A DNA stretch of 64,000 bases from Apostichopus japonicus (taxonomy: Eukaryota; Echinodermata; Holothuroidea; Aspidochirotida; Stichopodidae). The notes below the pieces were generated by a model. It was not told the DNA's origin. It saw only the letters and a program-made list of their open reading frames with translations, and ran no database searches. The stretch lies in the NCBI RefSeq assembly GCF_037975245.1, contig NC_092580.1, positions 917,001 through 981,000 of the forward strand, in the 5' to 3' direction. The position numbers and the translations under genes are program-made. Below, piece after piece: positions 17,584-31,300 of the stretch (position 1 is its first letter; every line of letters begins with the position of its first letter).

Positions 17584-19338
17584 TTGCTTTTGCCGCGATC
17601 TTATACGTTCTCTGGAACTTTAAGTATTAGAAACGAACATAGATTTATATCAACTGCTGTCGTGGCGCGGTTGGTTGCTCTGTACCTCGAGAGCGTGACG
17701 TATTTTGGATCGCGGGCTCGAGACCAGGTGGGGGGAGTTTGCTTTTGCCGCGATCTTATACGTTCTCTGGGAACTTTAAGTATTAGAAACGAACATAGAT
17801 TTATATCAACTGCTGTCGTGGCGCGGTTGGTTGCTCTGTACCTCGAGAGCGTGACGTATTTTGGATCGCGGGCTCGAGACCAGGTGGGGGCAGTTTGCTT
17901 TTTCCGCGATCTCATACGGTCTCTGGGAACTTTAAGTATTAGAAACGAACATAGATTTATATCAACTGCTGTCGTGGCGCGGTTGGTTGCTCTGTACCTC
18001 GAGAGCGTGACGTATTTTGGATCGCGGGCTCGAGGCCAGATGGGGGCAGTTTGCTTTTGCCGCGATCTTGTACGATCTCTGGGAACTTTAAGTATTAGAA
18101 ACGAACAGAGATTTATATCAACTGCTGTCGTGGCGCGGTTGGTTGCTCTGTACCTCGAGAGCGTGACGTATTTTGGATCGCGGGCTCGAGACCAGGTGGG
18201 GGCAGTTTGCTTTTTCCGCGATCTCGTACGGTCTCTGGGAACTTTAAGTATTAGAAACGAACATAGATTTATATCAACTGCTGTCGTGGCGCGGTTGGTT
18301 GCTCTGTACCTCGAGAGCGTGACGTATTTTGGATCGCGGGCTCGAGACCAGGTGGGGGCAGTTTGCTTTTGCCGCGATCTTATACGTTCTCTGGGAACTT
18401 TAAGTATTAGAAACGAACATAGATTTATATCAACTGCTGTCGTGGCGCGGTTGGTTGCTCTGTACCTCGAGAGCGTGACGTATTTTGGATCGCGGGCTCG
18501 AGACCAGGTGGGGGCAGTTTGCTTTTTCCGCGATCTCATACGGTCTCTGGGAACTTTAAGTATTAGAAACGAACATAGATTTATATCAACTGCTGTCGTG
18601 GCGCGGTTGGTTGCTCTGTACCTCGAGAGCGTGACGTATTTTGGATCGCGGGCTCGAGGCCAGATGGGGGCAGTTTGCTTTTGCAGCGATCTTGTACGAT
18701 CTCTGGGAACTTTAAGTATTAGAAACGAACATAGATTTATATCAACTGCTGTGGTGGCGCGGTTGGTTGCTCTGTACCTCGAGAGCGTGACGTATTTTGG
18801 ATTGCGGGCTCGAGGCCAGATGGGGGCAGTTTGCTTTTGCAGCGATCTTGTACGATCTCTGGGAACTTTAAGTATTAGAAACGAACATAGATTTATATCA
18901 ACTGCTGTCGTGGCGCGGTTGGTTGCTCTGTACCTCGAGAGCGTGACGTATTTTGGATCGCGGGCTCGAGACCAGGTGGGGGCAGTTTGCTTTTGCCGCG
19001 ATCTTGTACGATCTCTGGGAACTTTAAGTATTAGAAACGAACATAGATTTATATCAACTGCTGTCGTGGCGCGGTTGGTTGCTCTGTACCTCGAGAGAGT
19101 GACGTATTTTGGATCGCGGGCTCGAGACCAGGTGGGGGCAGTTTGCTTTTGCCGCGATCTTATACGGTCTCTGGGAACTTTAAGTATTAGAAACGAACAT
19201 AGATTTATATCAACTGCTGTCGTGGCGCGGTTGGTTGCTTTGTACCTCGAGAGCGTGACGTATTTTGGATCGCGGGCTCGAGACCAGGTGGGGGCAGTTT
19301 GCTTTTGCCGCGATCTTATACGGTCTCGGGAACTTTAA
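17584..19338. repeat. Block of 156-bp monomers
   Basis: Eleven consecutive monomers carry the extra G (CTCTGGGAAC) and are 156 bp long. Because 156 is divisible by three and this frame has no stop, a 584-codon open frame results on the plus strand and a 312-codon one on the minus strand (17,601-18,539). Variant order suggests a sub-period of four monomers: CGTTCTCTGGG, TTTTTCC, GAGGCCAGATGG and a fourth type recur. I regard it as satellite, not a gene. Confidence 0.85.
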
Positions 19339-19608
19339 GTATGAGAAACGAACATAGATTTATATCAACTGCTGTCGTGGCGCGGTTGGTTGCTCTGTAC
19401 CTCGAGAGCGTGACGTATTTTGGATCGCGGGCTCGAGACCAGGTGGGGGCAGTTTGCTTTTGCCGCGATCTCATACGGTCTCTGGTACTTTAAGTATTAG
19501 AAACGAACATAGATTTATATCAACTGCTGTCGTGGCGCGGTTGGTTGCTCTGTACCTCGAGAGCGTGACGTATTTTGGATCGCGGGCTCGAGACCAGGTG
19601 GGGGCAGT

Positions 19609-21468
19609 TTGCTTTTGCCGCGATCTCATACGGTCTCGGGAACTTTAAGTATTAGAAACGAACATAGATTTATATCGACTGCTGTCGTGGCGCGGTTGGT
19701 TGCTCTGTACCTCGAGAGCGTGACGTATTTTGGATTGCGGGCTCGAGACCAGGTGGGGGCAGTTAGCTTTTTCCGCGATCTCATACGGTCTCTGGAACTT
19801 TAAGTATTAGAAACGAACATAGATTTATATCAACTGCTGTCGTGGCGCGGTTGGTTGCTCTGTACCTCGAGAGCGTGACGTATTTTGGATCGCGGGCTCG
19901 GGACCAGGTGGGGGGAGTTTGCTTTTGCCGCGATCTCATACGGTCTCGGGAACTTTAAGTATTAGAAACGAACATAGATTTATATCAACTGCTGTCGTGG
20001 CGCGGTTGGTTGCTCTGTACCTCGAGAGCGTGACGTATTTTGGATTGCGGGCTCGAGACCAGGTGGGGGCAGTTAGCTTTTTCCGCGATCTCATACGGTC
20101 TCTGGAACTTTAAGTATTAGAAACCAACATAGATTTATATCAACTGCTGTCGTGGCGCGGTTGGTTGCTCTGTACCTCGAGAGCGTGACGTATTTTGGAT
20201 CGCGGGCTCGAGACCAGGTGGGGGGAGTTTGCTTTTGCCGCGATCTCATACGGTCTCGGGAACTTTAAGTATTAGAAACGAACATAGATTTATATCAACT
20301 GCTGTCGTGGCGCGGTTGGTTGCTCTGTACCTCGAGAGCGTGACGTATTTTGGATTGCGGGCTCGAGACCAGGTGGGGGCAGTTAGCTTTTTCCGCGATC
20401 TCATACGGTCTCTGGAACTTTAAGTTTTAGAAACCAACATAGATTTATATCAACTGCTGTCGTGGCGCGGTAGGTTGCTCTGTACCTCGAGAGCGTGACG
20501 TATTTTGGATCGCGGGCTCGAGACCAGGTGGGGGCAGTTTGCGTTTGCCGCGATCTTATACGGTCTCGGGAACTTTAAGTATGAGAAACGAACATAGTTT
20601 TATATCAACTGCTGTCGTGGCGCGGTTGGTTGCTCTGTACCTCGAGAGCGTGACGTATTTTGGATCGCGGGCTCGAGACCAGGTGGGGGCAGTTTGCTTT
20701 TGCCGCGATCTCATACGGTCTCTGGAACTTTAAGTATTAGAAACGAACATAGATTTATATCAACTGCTGTCGTGGCGCGGTTGGTTGCTCTGTACCTCGA
20801 GAGCGTGACGTATTTTGGATCGCGGGCTCGAGACCAGGTGGGGGCAGTTTGCTTTTGCCGCGATCTCATACGGTCTCGGGAACTTTAAGTATTAGAAACG
20901 AACATAGATTTATATCAACTGCTGTCGTGGCGCGGTTGGTTGCTCTGTACCTCGAGAGCGTGACGTATTTTGGATTGCGGGCTCGAGACCAGGTGGGGGC
21001 AGTTAGCTTTTTCCGCGATCTCATACGGTCTCTGGAACTTTAAGTATTAGAAACGAACATAGATTTATATCAACTGCTGTCGTGGCGCGGTTGGTTGCTC
21101 TGTACCTCGAGAGCGTGACGTATTTTGGATCGCGGTCTCGAGACCAGGTGGGGGGAGTTTGCTTTTGCCGCGATCTCATACGGTCTCGGGAACTTTAAGT
21201 ATTAGAAACGAACATAGATTTATATCAACTGCTGTCGTGGCGCGGTTGGTTGCTCTGTACCTCGAGAGCGTGACGTATTTTGGATTGCGGACTCGAGACC
21301 AGGTGGGGGCAGTTAGCTTTTTCCGCGATCTCATACGGTCTCTGGAACTTTAAGTATTAGAAACGAACATAGATTTATATCAACTGCTGTCGTGGCGCGG
21401 TTGGTTGCTCTGTACCTCGAGAGCGTGACGTATTTTGGATCGCGGGCTCGAGACCAGGTGGGGGCAGT
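19609..21468. repeat. 310-bp dimeric higher-order repeat, zone 2
   Basis: The same two-monomer alternation as at 16.8-17.6 kb, with dimer starts at about 19,609, 19,919, 20,229, then after a variant dimer at 20,849, 21,159 and 21,469. TTTTTCC and GGGGGGAG markers alternate strictly. Confidence 0.85.
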
Positions 21469-23957
21469 TTGCTTTTGCCGCGATCTTATACGTTCTCTGG
21501 AACTTTAAGTATTAGAAACGAACATAGATTTATATCAACTGCTGTCGTGGCGCGGTTGGTTGCTCTGTACCTCGAGAGCGTGACGTATTTTGGATCGCGG
21601 GCTCGAGACCAGGTGGGGGCAATTTGCTTTTTGCCGCGATCTCATACGGTCTCTGGAACTTTAAGTATTAGAAACGAACATAGATTTATATCAACTGCTG
21701 TCGTGGCGCGGTTGGTTGCTCTGTACCTCGAGAGCGTGACGTATTTTGGATCGCGGGCTCGAGACCAGGTGGGGGCAGTTTGCTTTTGCCGCGATCTTAT
21801 ACGTTCTCTGGGAACTTTAAGTATTAGAAACGAACATAGATTTATATCAACTGCTGTCGTGGCGCGGTTGGTTGCTCTGTACCTCGAGAGCGTGACGTAT
21901 TTTGGATCGCGGGCTCGAGACCAGGTGGGCTGAGTTTGCTTTTTCCGCGATCTCATACGGTCTCTGGGAACTTTAAGTATTAGAAACGAACATAGATTTA
22001 TATCAACTGCTGTCGTGGCGCGGTTGGTTGCTCTGTACCTCGAGAGCGTGACGTATTTTGGATCGCGGGCTCGAGGACAGATGGGGGCAGTTTGCTTTTG
22101 CCGCGATCTTGTACGATCTCTGGGAACTTTAAGTATTAGAAACGAACATAGATTTATATCAACTGCTGTCGTGGCGCGGTTGGTTGCTCTGTACCTCGAG
22201 AGCGTGACGTATTTTGGATCGCGGGCTCGAGACCAGGTGGGGGCAGTTTGCTTTTGCCGCGATCTTGTACGATCTCTGGGAACTTTAAGTATTAGAAACG
22301 AACATAGATTTATATCAACTGCTGTCGTGGCGCGGTTGGTTGCTCTGTACCTCGAGAGCGTGACGTATTTTGGATCGCGGGCTCGAGACCAGGCCAGCGC
22401 AGTTTGCTTTTGCCGCGATCTTATACGGTCTCTAGAACTTTAAGTATTAGAAACGAACATAGATTTATATCAACTGCTGTCGTGGCGCGGTTGGTTGCTC
22501 TGTACCTCGAGAGCGTGACGTATTTTGGATTGCGGGCTCGAGACCAGGTGGGGGCAGTTAGCTTTTTCCGCGATCTCATACGGTCTCTGGAACTTTAAGT
22601 ATTAGAAACGAACATAGATTTATATCAACTGCTGTCGTGGCGCGGTTGGTTGCTCTGTACCTCGAGAGCGTGACGTATTTTGGATCGCGGTCTCGAGACC
22701 AGGTGGGGGGAGTTTGCTTTTGCCGCGATCTCATACGGTCTCGGGAACTTTAAGTATTAGAAACGAACATAGATTTATATCAACTGCTGTCGTGGCGCGG
22801 TTGGTTGCTCTGTACCTCGAGAGCGTGACGTATTTTGGATTGCGGACTCGAGACCAGGTGGGGGCAGTTAGCTTTTTCCGCGATCTCATACGGTCTCTGG
22901 AACTTTAAGTATTAGAAACGAACATAGATTTATATCAACTGCTGTCGTGGCGCGGTTGGTTGCTCTGTACCTCGATAGCGTGACGTATTTTGGATCGCGG
23001 GCTCGAGACCAGGTGGGGGCAGTTTGCTTTTGCCGCGATCTTATACGTTCTCTGGAACTTTAAGTATTAGAAACGAACATAGATTTATATCAACTGCTGT
23101 CGTGGCGCGGTTGGTTGCTCTGTACCTCGAGAGCGTGACGTATTTTGGATCGCGGGCTCGAGACCAGGTGGGGGCAGTTTGCTTTTTCCGCGATCTCATA
23201 CGGTCTCTGGAACTTTAAGTATTAGAAACGAACATAGATTTATATCAACTGCTGTCGTGGCGCGGTTGGTTGCTCTGTACCTCGAGAGCGTGACGTATTT
23301 TGGATCGCGGGCTCGAGACCAGGTGGGGGCAGTTTGCTTTTGCCGCGATCTTATACGTTCTCTGGGAACTTTAAGTATTAGAAACGAACATAGATTTATA
23401 TCAACTGCTGTCGTGGCGCGGTTGGTTGCTCTGTACCTCGAGAGCGTGACGTATTTTGGATCGCGGGCTCGAGACCAGGTGGGGGCAGTTTGCTTTTTCC
23501 GCGATCTCATACGGTCTCTGGGAACTTTAAGTATTAGAAACGAACATAGATTTATATCAACTGCTGTCGTGGCGCGGTTGGTTGCTCTGTACCTCGAGAG
23601 CGTGACGTATTTTGGATCGCGGGCTCGAGGCCAGATGGGGGCAGTTTGCTTTTGCCGCGATCTTGTACGATCTCTGGGAACTTTAAGTATTAGAAACGAA
23701 CATAGATTTATATCAACTGCTGTCGTGGCGCGGTTGGTTGCTCTGTACCTCGAGAGCGTGACGTATTTTGGATCGCGGGCTCGAGACCAGGTGGGGGCAG
23801 TTTGCTTTTGCCGCGATCTTGTACGATCTCTGGGAACTTTAAGTATTAGAAACGAACATAGATTTATATCAACTGCTGTCGTGGCGCGGTTGGTTGCTCT
23901 GTACCTCGAGAGCGTGACGTATTTTGGATCGCGGGCTCGAGACCAGGCCAGCGCAGT

Positions 23958-26900
23958 TTGCTTTTGCCGCGATCTTATACGGTCTCGGGACCTTTAAGTA
24001 TTAGAAACGAACATAGATTTATATCAACTGCTGTCGTGGCGCGGTTGGTTGCTCTGTACCTCGAGAGCGTGACGTATTTTGGATCGCGGGCTCGAGACCA
24101 GGTGGGGGCAGTTTGCTTTTGCCGCGATCTGGTACGGTCTCTGGGAACTTTAAGTATTAGAAACGAACATAGATTTATATCAACTGCTGTCGTGGCGCGG
24201 TTGGTTGCTCTGTACCTCGAGAGCGTGACGTATTTTGGATCGCGGGCTCGAGACCAAGTGGGGGCAGTTTGCTTTTGCCGCGATCTTATACGGTCTCTGG
24301 GAACTTTAAGTATGAGAAACGAACATAGATTTATATCAACTGCTGTCGTGGCGCGGTTGGTTCCTCTGTACCTCGAGAGCGTGACGTATTTTGGATTGCG
24401 GGCTCGAGACCAGGTGGGGGCAGTTTGCTTTTATCGCGATCTCATACGGTCTCGGGAACTTTAAGTATTAGAAACGAACATAGATTTATATCAACTGCTG
24501 TCGTGGCGCGGTTGGTTGCTCTGTACCTCGAGAGCGTGACGTATTTTGGATCGCGGGCTCGAGACCAGGTGGGGGCAGTTTGCTTTTGCCGCGATCTCAT
24601 ACGGTCTCGGGAACTTTAAGTATTAGAAACGAACATAGATTTATATCAACTGCTGTCGTGGCGCGGTTGGTTGCTCTGTACCTCGAGAGCGTGACGTATT
24701 TTGGATTGCGGGCTCGAGACCAGGTGGGGGCAGTTAGCTTTTTCCGCGATCTCATACGGTCTCTGGAACTTTAAGTATTAGAAACGAACATAGATTTATA
24801 TCAACTGCTGTCGTGGCGCGGTTGGTTGCTCTGTACCTCGAGAGCGTGACGTATTTTGGATCGCGGGCTCGAGACCAGGTGGGGGGAGTTTGCTTTTGCC
24901 GCGATCTCATACGGTCTCGGGAACTTTAAGTATTAGAAACGAACATAGATTTATATCAACTGCTGTCGTGGCGCGGTTGGTTGCTCTGTACCTCGAGAGC
25001 GTGACGTATTTTGGATTGCGGACTCGAGACCAGGTGGGGGCAGTTAGCTTTTTCCGCGATCTCATACGGTCTCTGGAACTTTAAGTATTAGAAACGAACA
25101 TAGATTTATATCAACTGCTGTCGTGGCGCGGTTGGTTGCTCTGTACCTCGAGAGCGTGACGTATTTTGGATCGCGGGCTCGAGACCAGGTGGGGGCAGTT
25201 TGCTTTTGCCGCGATCTTGTACGATCTCGGGAACTTTAAGTATTAGAAACGAACATAGATTTATATCAACTGCTGTCGTGGCGCGGTTGGTTGCTCTGTA
25301 CCTCGAGAGCGTGACGTATTTTGGATCGCGGGCTCGAGACCAGGCCAGCGCAGTTTGCTTTTGCCGCGATCTTATACGGTCTCGGGAACTTTAAGTATTA
25401 GAAACGAACATAGATTTATATCAACTGCTGTCGTGGCGCGGTTGGTTGCTCTGTACCTCGAGAGCGTGACGTATTTTGGATCGCGGGCTCGAGACCAGGT
25501 GGGGGCAGTTTGCTTTTGCCGCGATCTGGTACGGTCTCTGGGAACTTTAAGTATTAGAAACGAACATAGATTTATATCAACTGCTGTCGTGGCGCGGTTG
25601 GTTGCTCTGTACCTCAAGAGCGTGACGTATTTTGGATCGCGGGCTCGAGACCAGGTGGGGGCAGTTTGCTTTTGCCGCGATCTTATACGGTCTCTGGGAA
25701 CTTTAAGTATGAGAAACGAACATAGATTTATATCAACTGCTGTCGTAGCGCGGTTGGTTGCTCTGTACCTCGAGAGCGTGACGTATTTTGGATTGCGGGC
25801 TCGAGACCAGGTGGGGGCAGTTTGCTTTTATCGCGATCTCATACGGTCTCGGGAACTTTAAGTATTAGAAACGAACATAGATTTATATCAACTGCTGTCG
25901 TGGCGCGGTTGGTTGCTCTGTACCTCGAGAGCGTGACGTATTTTGGATCGCGGGCTCGAGACCAGGTGGGGGCAGTTTGCTTTTGCCGCGATCTCATACG
26001 GTCTCGGGAACTTTAAGTATTAGAAACGAACATAGATTTATATCAACTGCTGTCGTGGCGCGGTTGGTTGCTCTGTACCTCGAGAGCGTGACGTATTTTG
26101 GATTGCGGGCTCGAGACCAGGTGGGGGCAGTTAGCTTTTTCCGCGATCTCATACGGTCTCTGGAACTTTAAGTATTAGAAACGAACATAGATTTATATCA
26201 ACTGCTGTCGTGGCGCGGTTGGTTGCTCTGTACCTCGAGAGCGTGACGTATTTTGGATCGCGGGCTCGAGACCAGGTGGGGGGAGTTTGCTTTTGCCGCG
26301 ATCTCATACGGTCTCGGGAACTTTAAGTATTAGAAACGAACATAGATTTATATCAACTGCTGTCGTGGCGCGGTTGGTTGCTCTGTACCTCGAGAGCGTG
26401 ACGTATTTTGGATTGCGGACTCGAGACCAGGTGGGGGCAGTTAGCTTTTTCCGCGATCTCATACGGTCTCTGGAACTTTAAGTATTAGAAACGAACATAG
26501 ATTTATATCAACTGCTGTCGTGGCGCGGTTGGTTGCTCTGTACTTCGAGAGCGTGACGTATTTTGGATCGCGGGCTCGAGACCAGGTGGGGGCAGTTTGC
26601 TTTTGCCGCGATCTTGTACGATCTCTGGGAACTTTAAGTATTAGAAACGAACATAGATTTATATCAACTGCTGTCGTGGCGCGGTTGGTTGCTCTGTACC
26701 TCGAGAGCGTGACGTATTTTGGATCGCGGGCTCGAGACCAGGCCAGCGCAGTTTGCTTTTGCCGCGATCTTATACGGTCTCGGGAACTTTAAGTATTAGA
26801 AACGAACATAGATTTATATCAACTGCTGTCGTGGCGCGGTTGGTTGCTCTGTACCTCGAGAGCGTGACGTATTTTGGATCGCGGGCTCGAGACCAGGTGG

Positions 26901-28150
26901 GGGCAGTTTGCTTTTGCCGCGATCTGGTACGGTCTCTGGGAACTTTAAGTATTAGAAACGAACATAGATTTATATCAACTGCTGTCGTGGCGCGGTTGGT
27001 TGCTCTGTACCTCGAGAGCGTGACGTATTTTGGATCGCGGGCTCGAGACCAGGTGGGGGCAGTTTGCTTTTGCCGCGATCTTATACGGTCTCTGGGAACT
27101 TTAAGTATGAGAAACGAACATAGATTTATATCAACTGCTGTCGTAGCGCGGTTGGTTGCTCTGTACCTCGAGAGCGTGACGTATTTTGGATTGCGGGCTC
27201 GAGGCCAGATGGGGGCAGTTTGCTTTTGCCGCGATCTCATACGGTCTCGGGAACTTTAAGTATTAGAAACGAACATAGATTTATATCAACTGCTGTCGTG
27301 GCGCGGTTGGTTGCTCTGTACCTCGAGAGCGTGACGTATTTTGGATCGCGGGCTCGAGACCAGGTGGGGGCAGTTTGCTTTTGCCGCGATCTCATACGGT
27401 CTCGGGAACTTTAAGTATTAGAAACGAACATAGATTTATATCAACTGCTGTCGTGGCGCGGTTGGTTGCTCTGTACCTCGAGAGCGTGACGTATTTTGGA
27501 TTGCGGGCTCGAGACCAGGTGGGGGCAGTTAGCTTTTTCCGCGATCTCATACGGTCTCTGGAACTTTAAGTATTAGAAACGAACATAGATTTATATCAAC
27601 TGCTGTCGTGGCGCGGTTGGTTGCTCTGTACCTCGAGAGCGTGACGTATTTTGGATCGCGGGCTCGAGACCAGGTGGGGGGAGTTTGCTTTTGCCGCGAT
27701 CTCATACGGTCTCGGGAACTTTAAGTATTAGAAACGAACATAGATTTATATCAACTGCTGTCGTGGCGCGGTTGGTTGCTCTGTACCTCGAGAGCGTGAC
27801 GTATTTTGGATTGCGGACTCGAGACCAGGTGGGGGCAGTTAGCTTTTTCCGCGATCTCATACGGTCTCGGGAACTTTAAGTATTAGAAACGAACATAGAT
27901 TTATATCAACTGCTGTCGTGGCGCGGTTGGTTGCTCTGTACCTCGAGAGCGTGACGTATTTTGGATCGCGGGCTCGAGACCAGGTGGGGGCAGTTTGCTT
28001 TTGCCGCGATCTTATACGTTCTCTGGAACTTTAAGTATTAGAAACGAACATAGATTTATATCAACTGCTGTCGTGGCGCGGTTGGTTGTGCTCTGTACCT
28101 CGAGAGCGTGACGTATTTTGGATTGCGGACTCGAGACCAGGTGGGGGCAG
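23958..28150. repeat. ~1,398-bp (9-monomer) higher-order repeat, first cluster
   Basis: The same ordered series of variants begins at about 23,958, 25,355 and 26,753 (spacing 1,397-1,398 bp): GGCCAGCGCAG, then CTGGTACGG, AGTATGAG, TTTTATCGCG, then alternating TTAGCTTTTTCC monomers. The third copy differs by a GAGGCCAGATGG variant replacing the TTTTATCGCG one. The same 9-mer recurs at 43,846 and 45,244. Confidence 0.8.
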
Positions 28151-28306
28151 TTAGCTTTTTCCGCGATCTCATACGGTCTCTGGAACTTTAAGTATTAGAA
28201 ACGAACATAGATTTATATCAACTGCTGTCGTGGCGCGGTTGGTTGCTCTGTACCTCGAGAGCGTGACGTATTTTGGATCGCGGGCTCGAGACCAGGTGGG
28301 GGCAGT

Positions 28307-31300
28307 TTGCTTTTGCCGCGATCTTATACGTTCTCTGGAACTTTAAGTATTAGAAACGAACATAGATTTATATCAACTGCTGTCGTGGCGCGGTTGGTTG
28401 CTCTGTACCTCGAGAGCGTGACGTATTTTGGATCGCGGGCTCGAGACCAGGTGGGGGCAGTTTGCTTTTTCCGCGATCTCATACGGTCTCTGGAACTTTA
28501 AGTATTAGAAACGAACATAGATTTATATCAACTGCTGTCGTGGCGCGGTTGGTTGCTCTGTACCTCGAGAGCGTGACGTATTTTGGATCGCGGGCTCGAG
28601 ACCAGGTGGGGGCAGTTTGCTTTTGCCGCGATCTTATACGTTCTCTGGGAACTTTAAGTATTAGAAACGAACATAGATTTATATCAACTGCTGTCGTGGC
28701 GCGGTTGGTTGCTCTGTACCTCGAGAGCGTGACGTATTTTGGATCGCGGGCTCGAGACCAGGTGGGGGCAGTTTGCTTTTTCCGCGATCTCATACGGTCT
28801 CTGGGAACTTTAAGTATTAGAAACGAACATAGATTTATATCAACTGCTGTCGTGGCGCGGTTGGTTGCTCTGTACCTCGAGAGCGTGACGTATTTTGGAT
28901 CGCGGGCTCGAGGCCAGATGGGGGCAGTTTGCTTTTGCCGCGATCTTGTACGATCTCTGGGAACTTTAAGTATTAGAAACGAACATAGATTTATATCAAC
29001 TGCTGTCGTGGCGCGGTTGGTTGCTCTGTACCTCGAGAGCGTGACGTATTTTGGATCGCGGGCTCGAGACCAGGTGGGGGCAGTTTGCTTTTGCCGCGAT
29101 CTTGTACGATCTCTGGGAACTTTAAGTATTAGAAACGAACATAGATTTATATCATCTGCTGTCGTGGCGCGGTTGGTTGCTCTGTACCTCGAGAGCGTGA
29201 CGTATTTTGGATCGCGGGCTCGAGACCAGGCCAGCGCAGTTTGCTTTTGCCGCGATCTTATACGGTCTCGGGAACTTTAAGTATTAGAAACGAACATAGA
29301 TTTATATCAACTGCTGTCGTGGCGCGGTTGGTTGCTCTGTACCTCGAGAGCGTGACGTATTTTGGATCGCGGGCTCGAGACCAGGTGGGGGCAGTTTGCT
29401 TTTGCCGCGATCTGGTACGGTCTCTGGGAACTTTAAGTATTAGAAACGAACATAGATTTATATCAACTGCTGTAGTGGCGCGGTTGGTTGCTCTGTACCT
29501 CGAGAGCGTGACGTATTTTGGATCGCGGGCTCGAGACCAGGTGGGGGCAGTTTGCTTTTGCCGCGATCTTATACGGTCTCTGGGAACTTTAAGTATGAGA
29601 AACGAACATAGATTTATATCAACTGCTGTCGTAGCGCGGTTGGTTGCTCTGTACCTCGAGAGCGTGACGTATTTTGGATTGCGGGCTCGAGACCAGGTGG
29701 GGGCAGTTTGCTTTTATCGCGATCTCATACGGTCTCGGGAACTTTAAGTATTAGAAACGAACATAGATTTATATCAACTGCTGTCGTGGCGCGGTTGGTT
29801 GCTCTGTACCTCGAGAGCGTGACGTATTTTGGATCGCGGGTTCGAGACCAGGTGGGGGCAGTTTGCTTTTGCCGCGATCTTATGCGGTCTCGGGAACTTT
29901 AAGTATTAGAAACGAACATAGATTTATATCAACTGCTGTCGTGGCGCGGTTGGTTGCTCTGTACCTCGAGAGCGTGACGTATTTTGGATTGCGGGCTCGA
30001 GACCAGGTGGGGGCAGTTAGCTTTTTCCGCGATCTCATACGGTCTCTGGAACTTTAAGTATTAGAAACGAACATAGATTTATATCAACTGCTGTCGTGGC
30101 GCGGTTGGTTGTGCTCTGTACCTCGAGAGCGTGACGTATTTTGGATCGCGGGCTCGAGACCAGGTGGGGGCAGTTAGCTTTTTCCGCGATCTCATACGGT
30201 CTCTGGAACTTTAAGTATTAGAAACGAACATAGATTTATATCAACTGCTGTCGTGGCGCGGTTGGTTGCTCTGTACCTCGAGAGCGTGACGTATTTTGGA
30301 TCGCGGGCTCGAGACCAGGTGGGGGCAGTTTGCTTTTGCCGCGATCTTGTACGATCTCTGGGAACTTTAAGTATTAGAAACGAACATAGATTTATATCAA
30401 CTGCTGTCGTGGCGCGGTTGGTTGCTCTGTACCTCGAGAGCGTGACGTATTTTGGATCGCGGGCTCGAGACCAGGCCAGCGCAGTTTGCTTTTGCCGCGA
30501 TCTTATACGGTCTCGGGAACTTTAAGTATTAGAAACGAACATAGATTTATATCAACTGCTGTCGTGGCGCGGTTGGTTGCTCTGTACCTCGAGAGCGTGA
30601 CGTATTTTGGATCGCGGGCTCGAGACCAGGTGGGGGCAGTTTGCTTTTGCCGCGATCTGGTACGGTCTCTGGGAACTTTAAGTATTAGAAACGAACATAG
30701 ATTTATATCAACTGCTGTCGTGGCGCGGTTGGTTGCTCTGTACCTCGAGAGCGTGACGTATTTTGGATCGCGGGCTCGAGACCAGGTGGGGGCAGTTTGC
30801 TTTTGCCGCGATCTTATACGGTCTCTGGGAACTTTAAGTATGAGAAACGAACATAGATTTATATCAACTGCTGTCGTAGCGCGGTTGGTTGCTCTGTACC
30901 TCGAGAGCGTGACGTATTTTGGATTGCGGGCTCGAGACCAGGTGGGGGCAGTTTGCTTTTATCGCGATCTCATACGGTCTCGGGAACTTTAAGTATTAGA
31001 AACGAACATAGATTTATATCAACTGCTGTCGTGGCGCGGTTGGTTGCTCTGTACCTCGAGAGCGTGACGTATTTTGGATCGCGGGCTCGAGACCAGGTGG
31101 GGGCAGTTTGCTTTTGCCGCGATCTCATACGGTCTCGGGAACTTTAAGTATTAGAAACGAACATAGATTTATATCAACTGCTGTCGTGGCGCGGTTGGTT
31201 GCTCTGTACCTCGAGAGCGTGACGTATTTTGGATTGCGGGCTCGAGACCAGGTGGGGGCAGTTAGCTTTTTCCGCGATCTCATACGGTCTCTGGAACTTT

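Noticed and set aside
17584-19338. 584-codon plus-strand open frame as a repetitive protein gene
   Set aside because: It is eleven 156-bp satellite units read through. The opposite strand is also open over long stretches, neighbouring 155/157-bp units break the frame arbitrarily, and there is no splice, promoter or start context.
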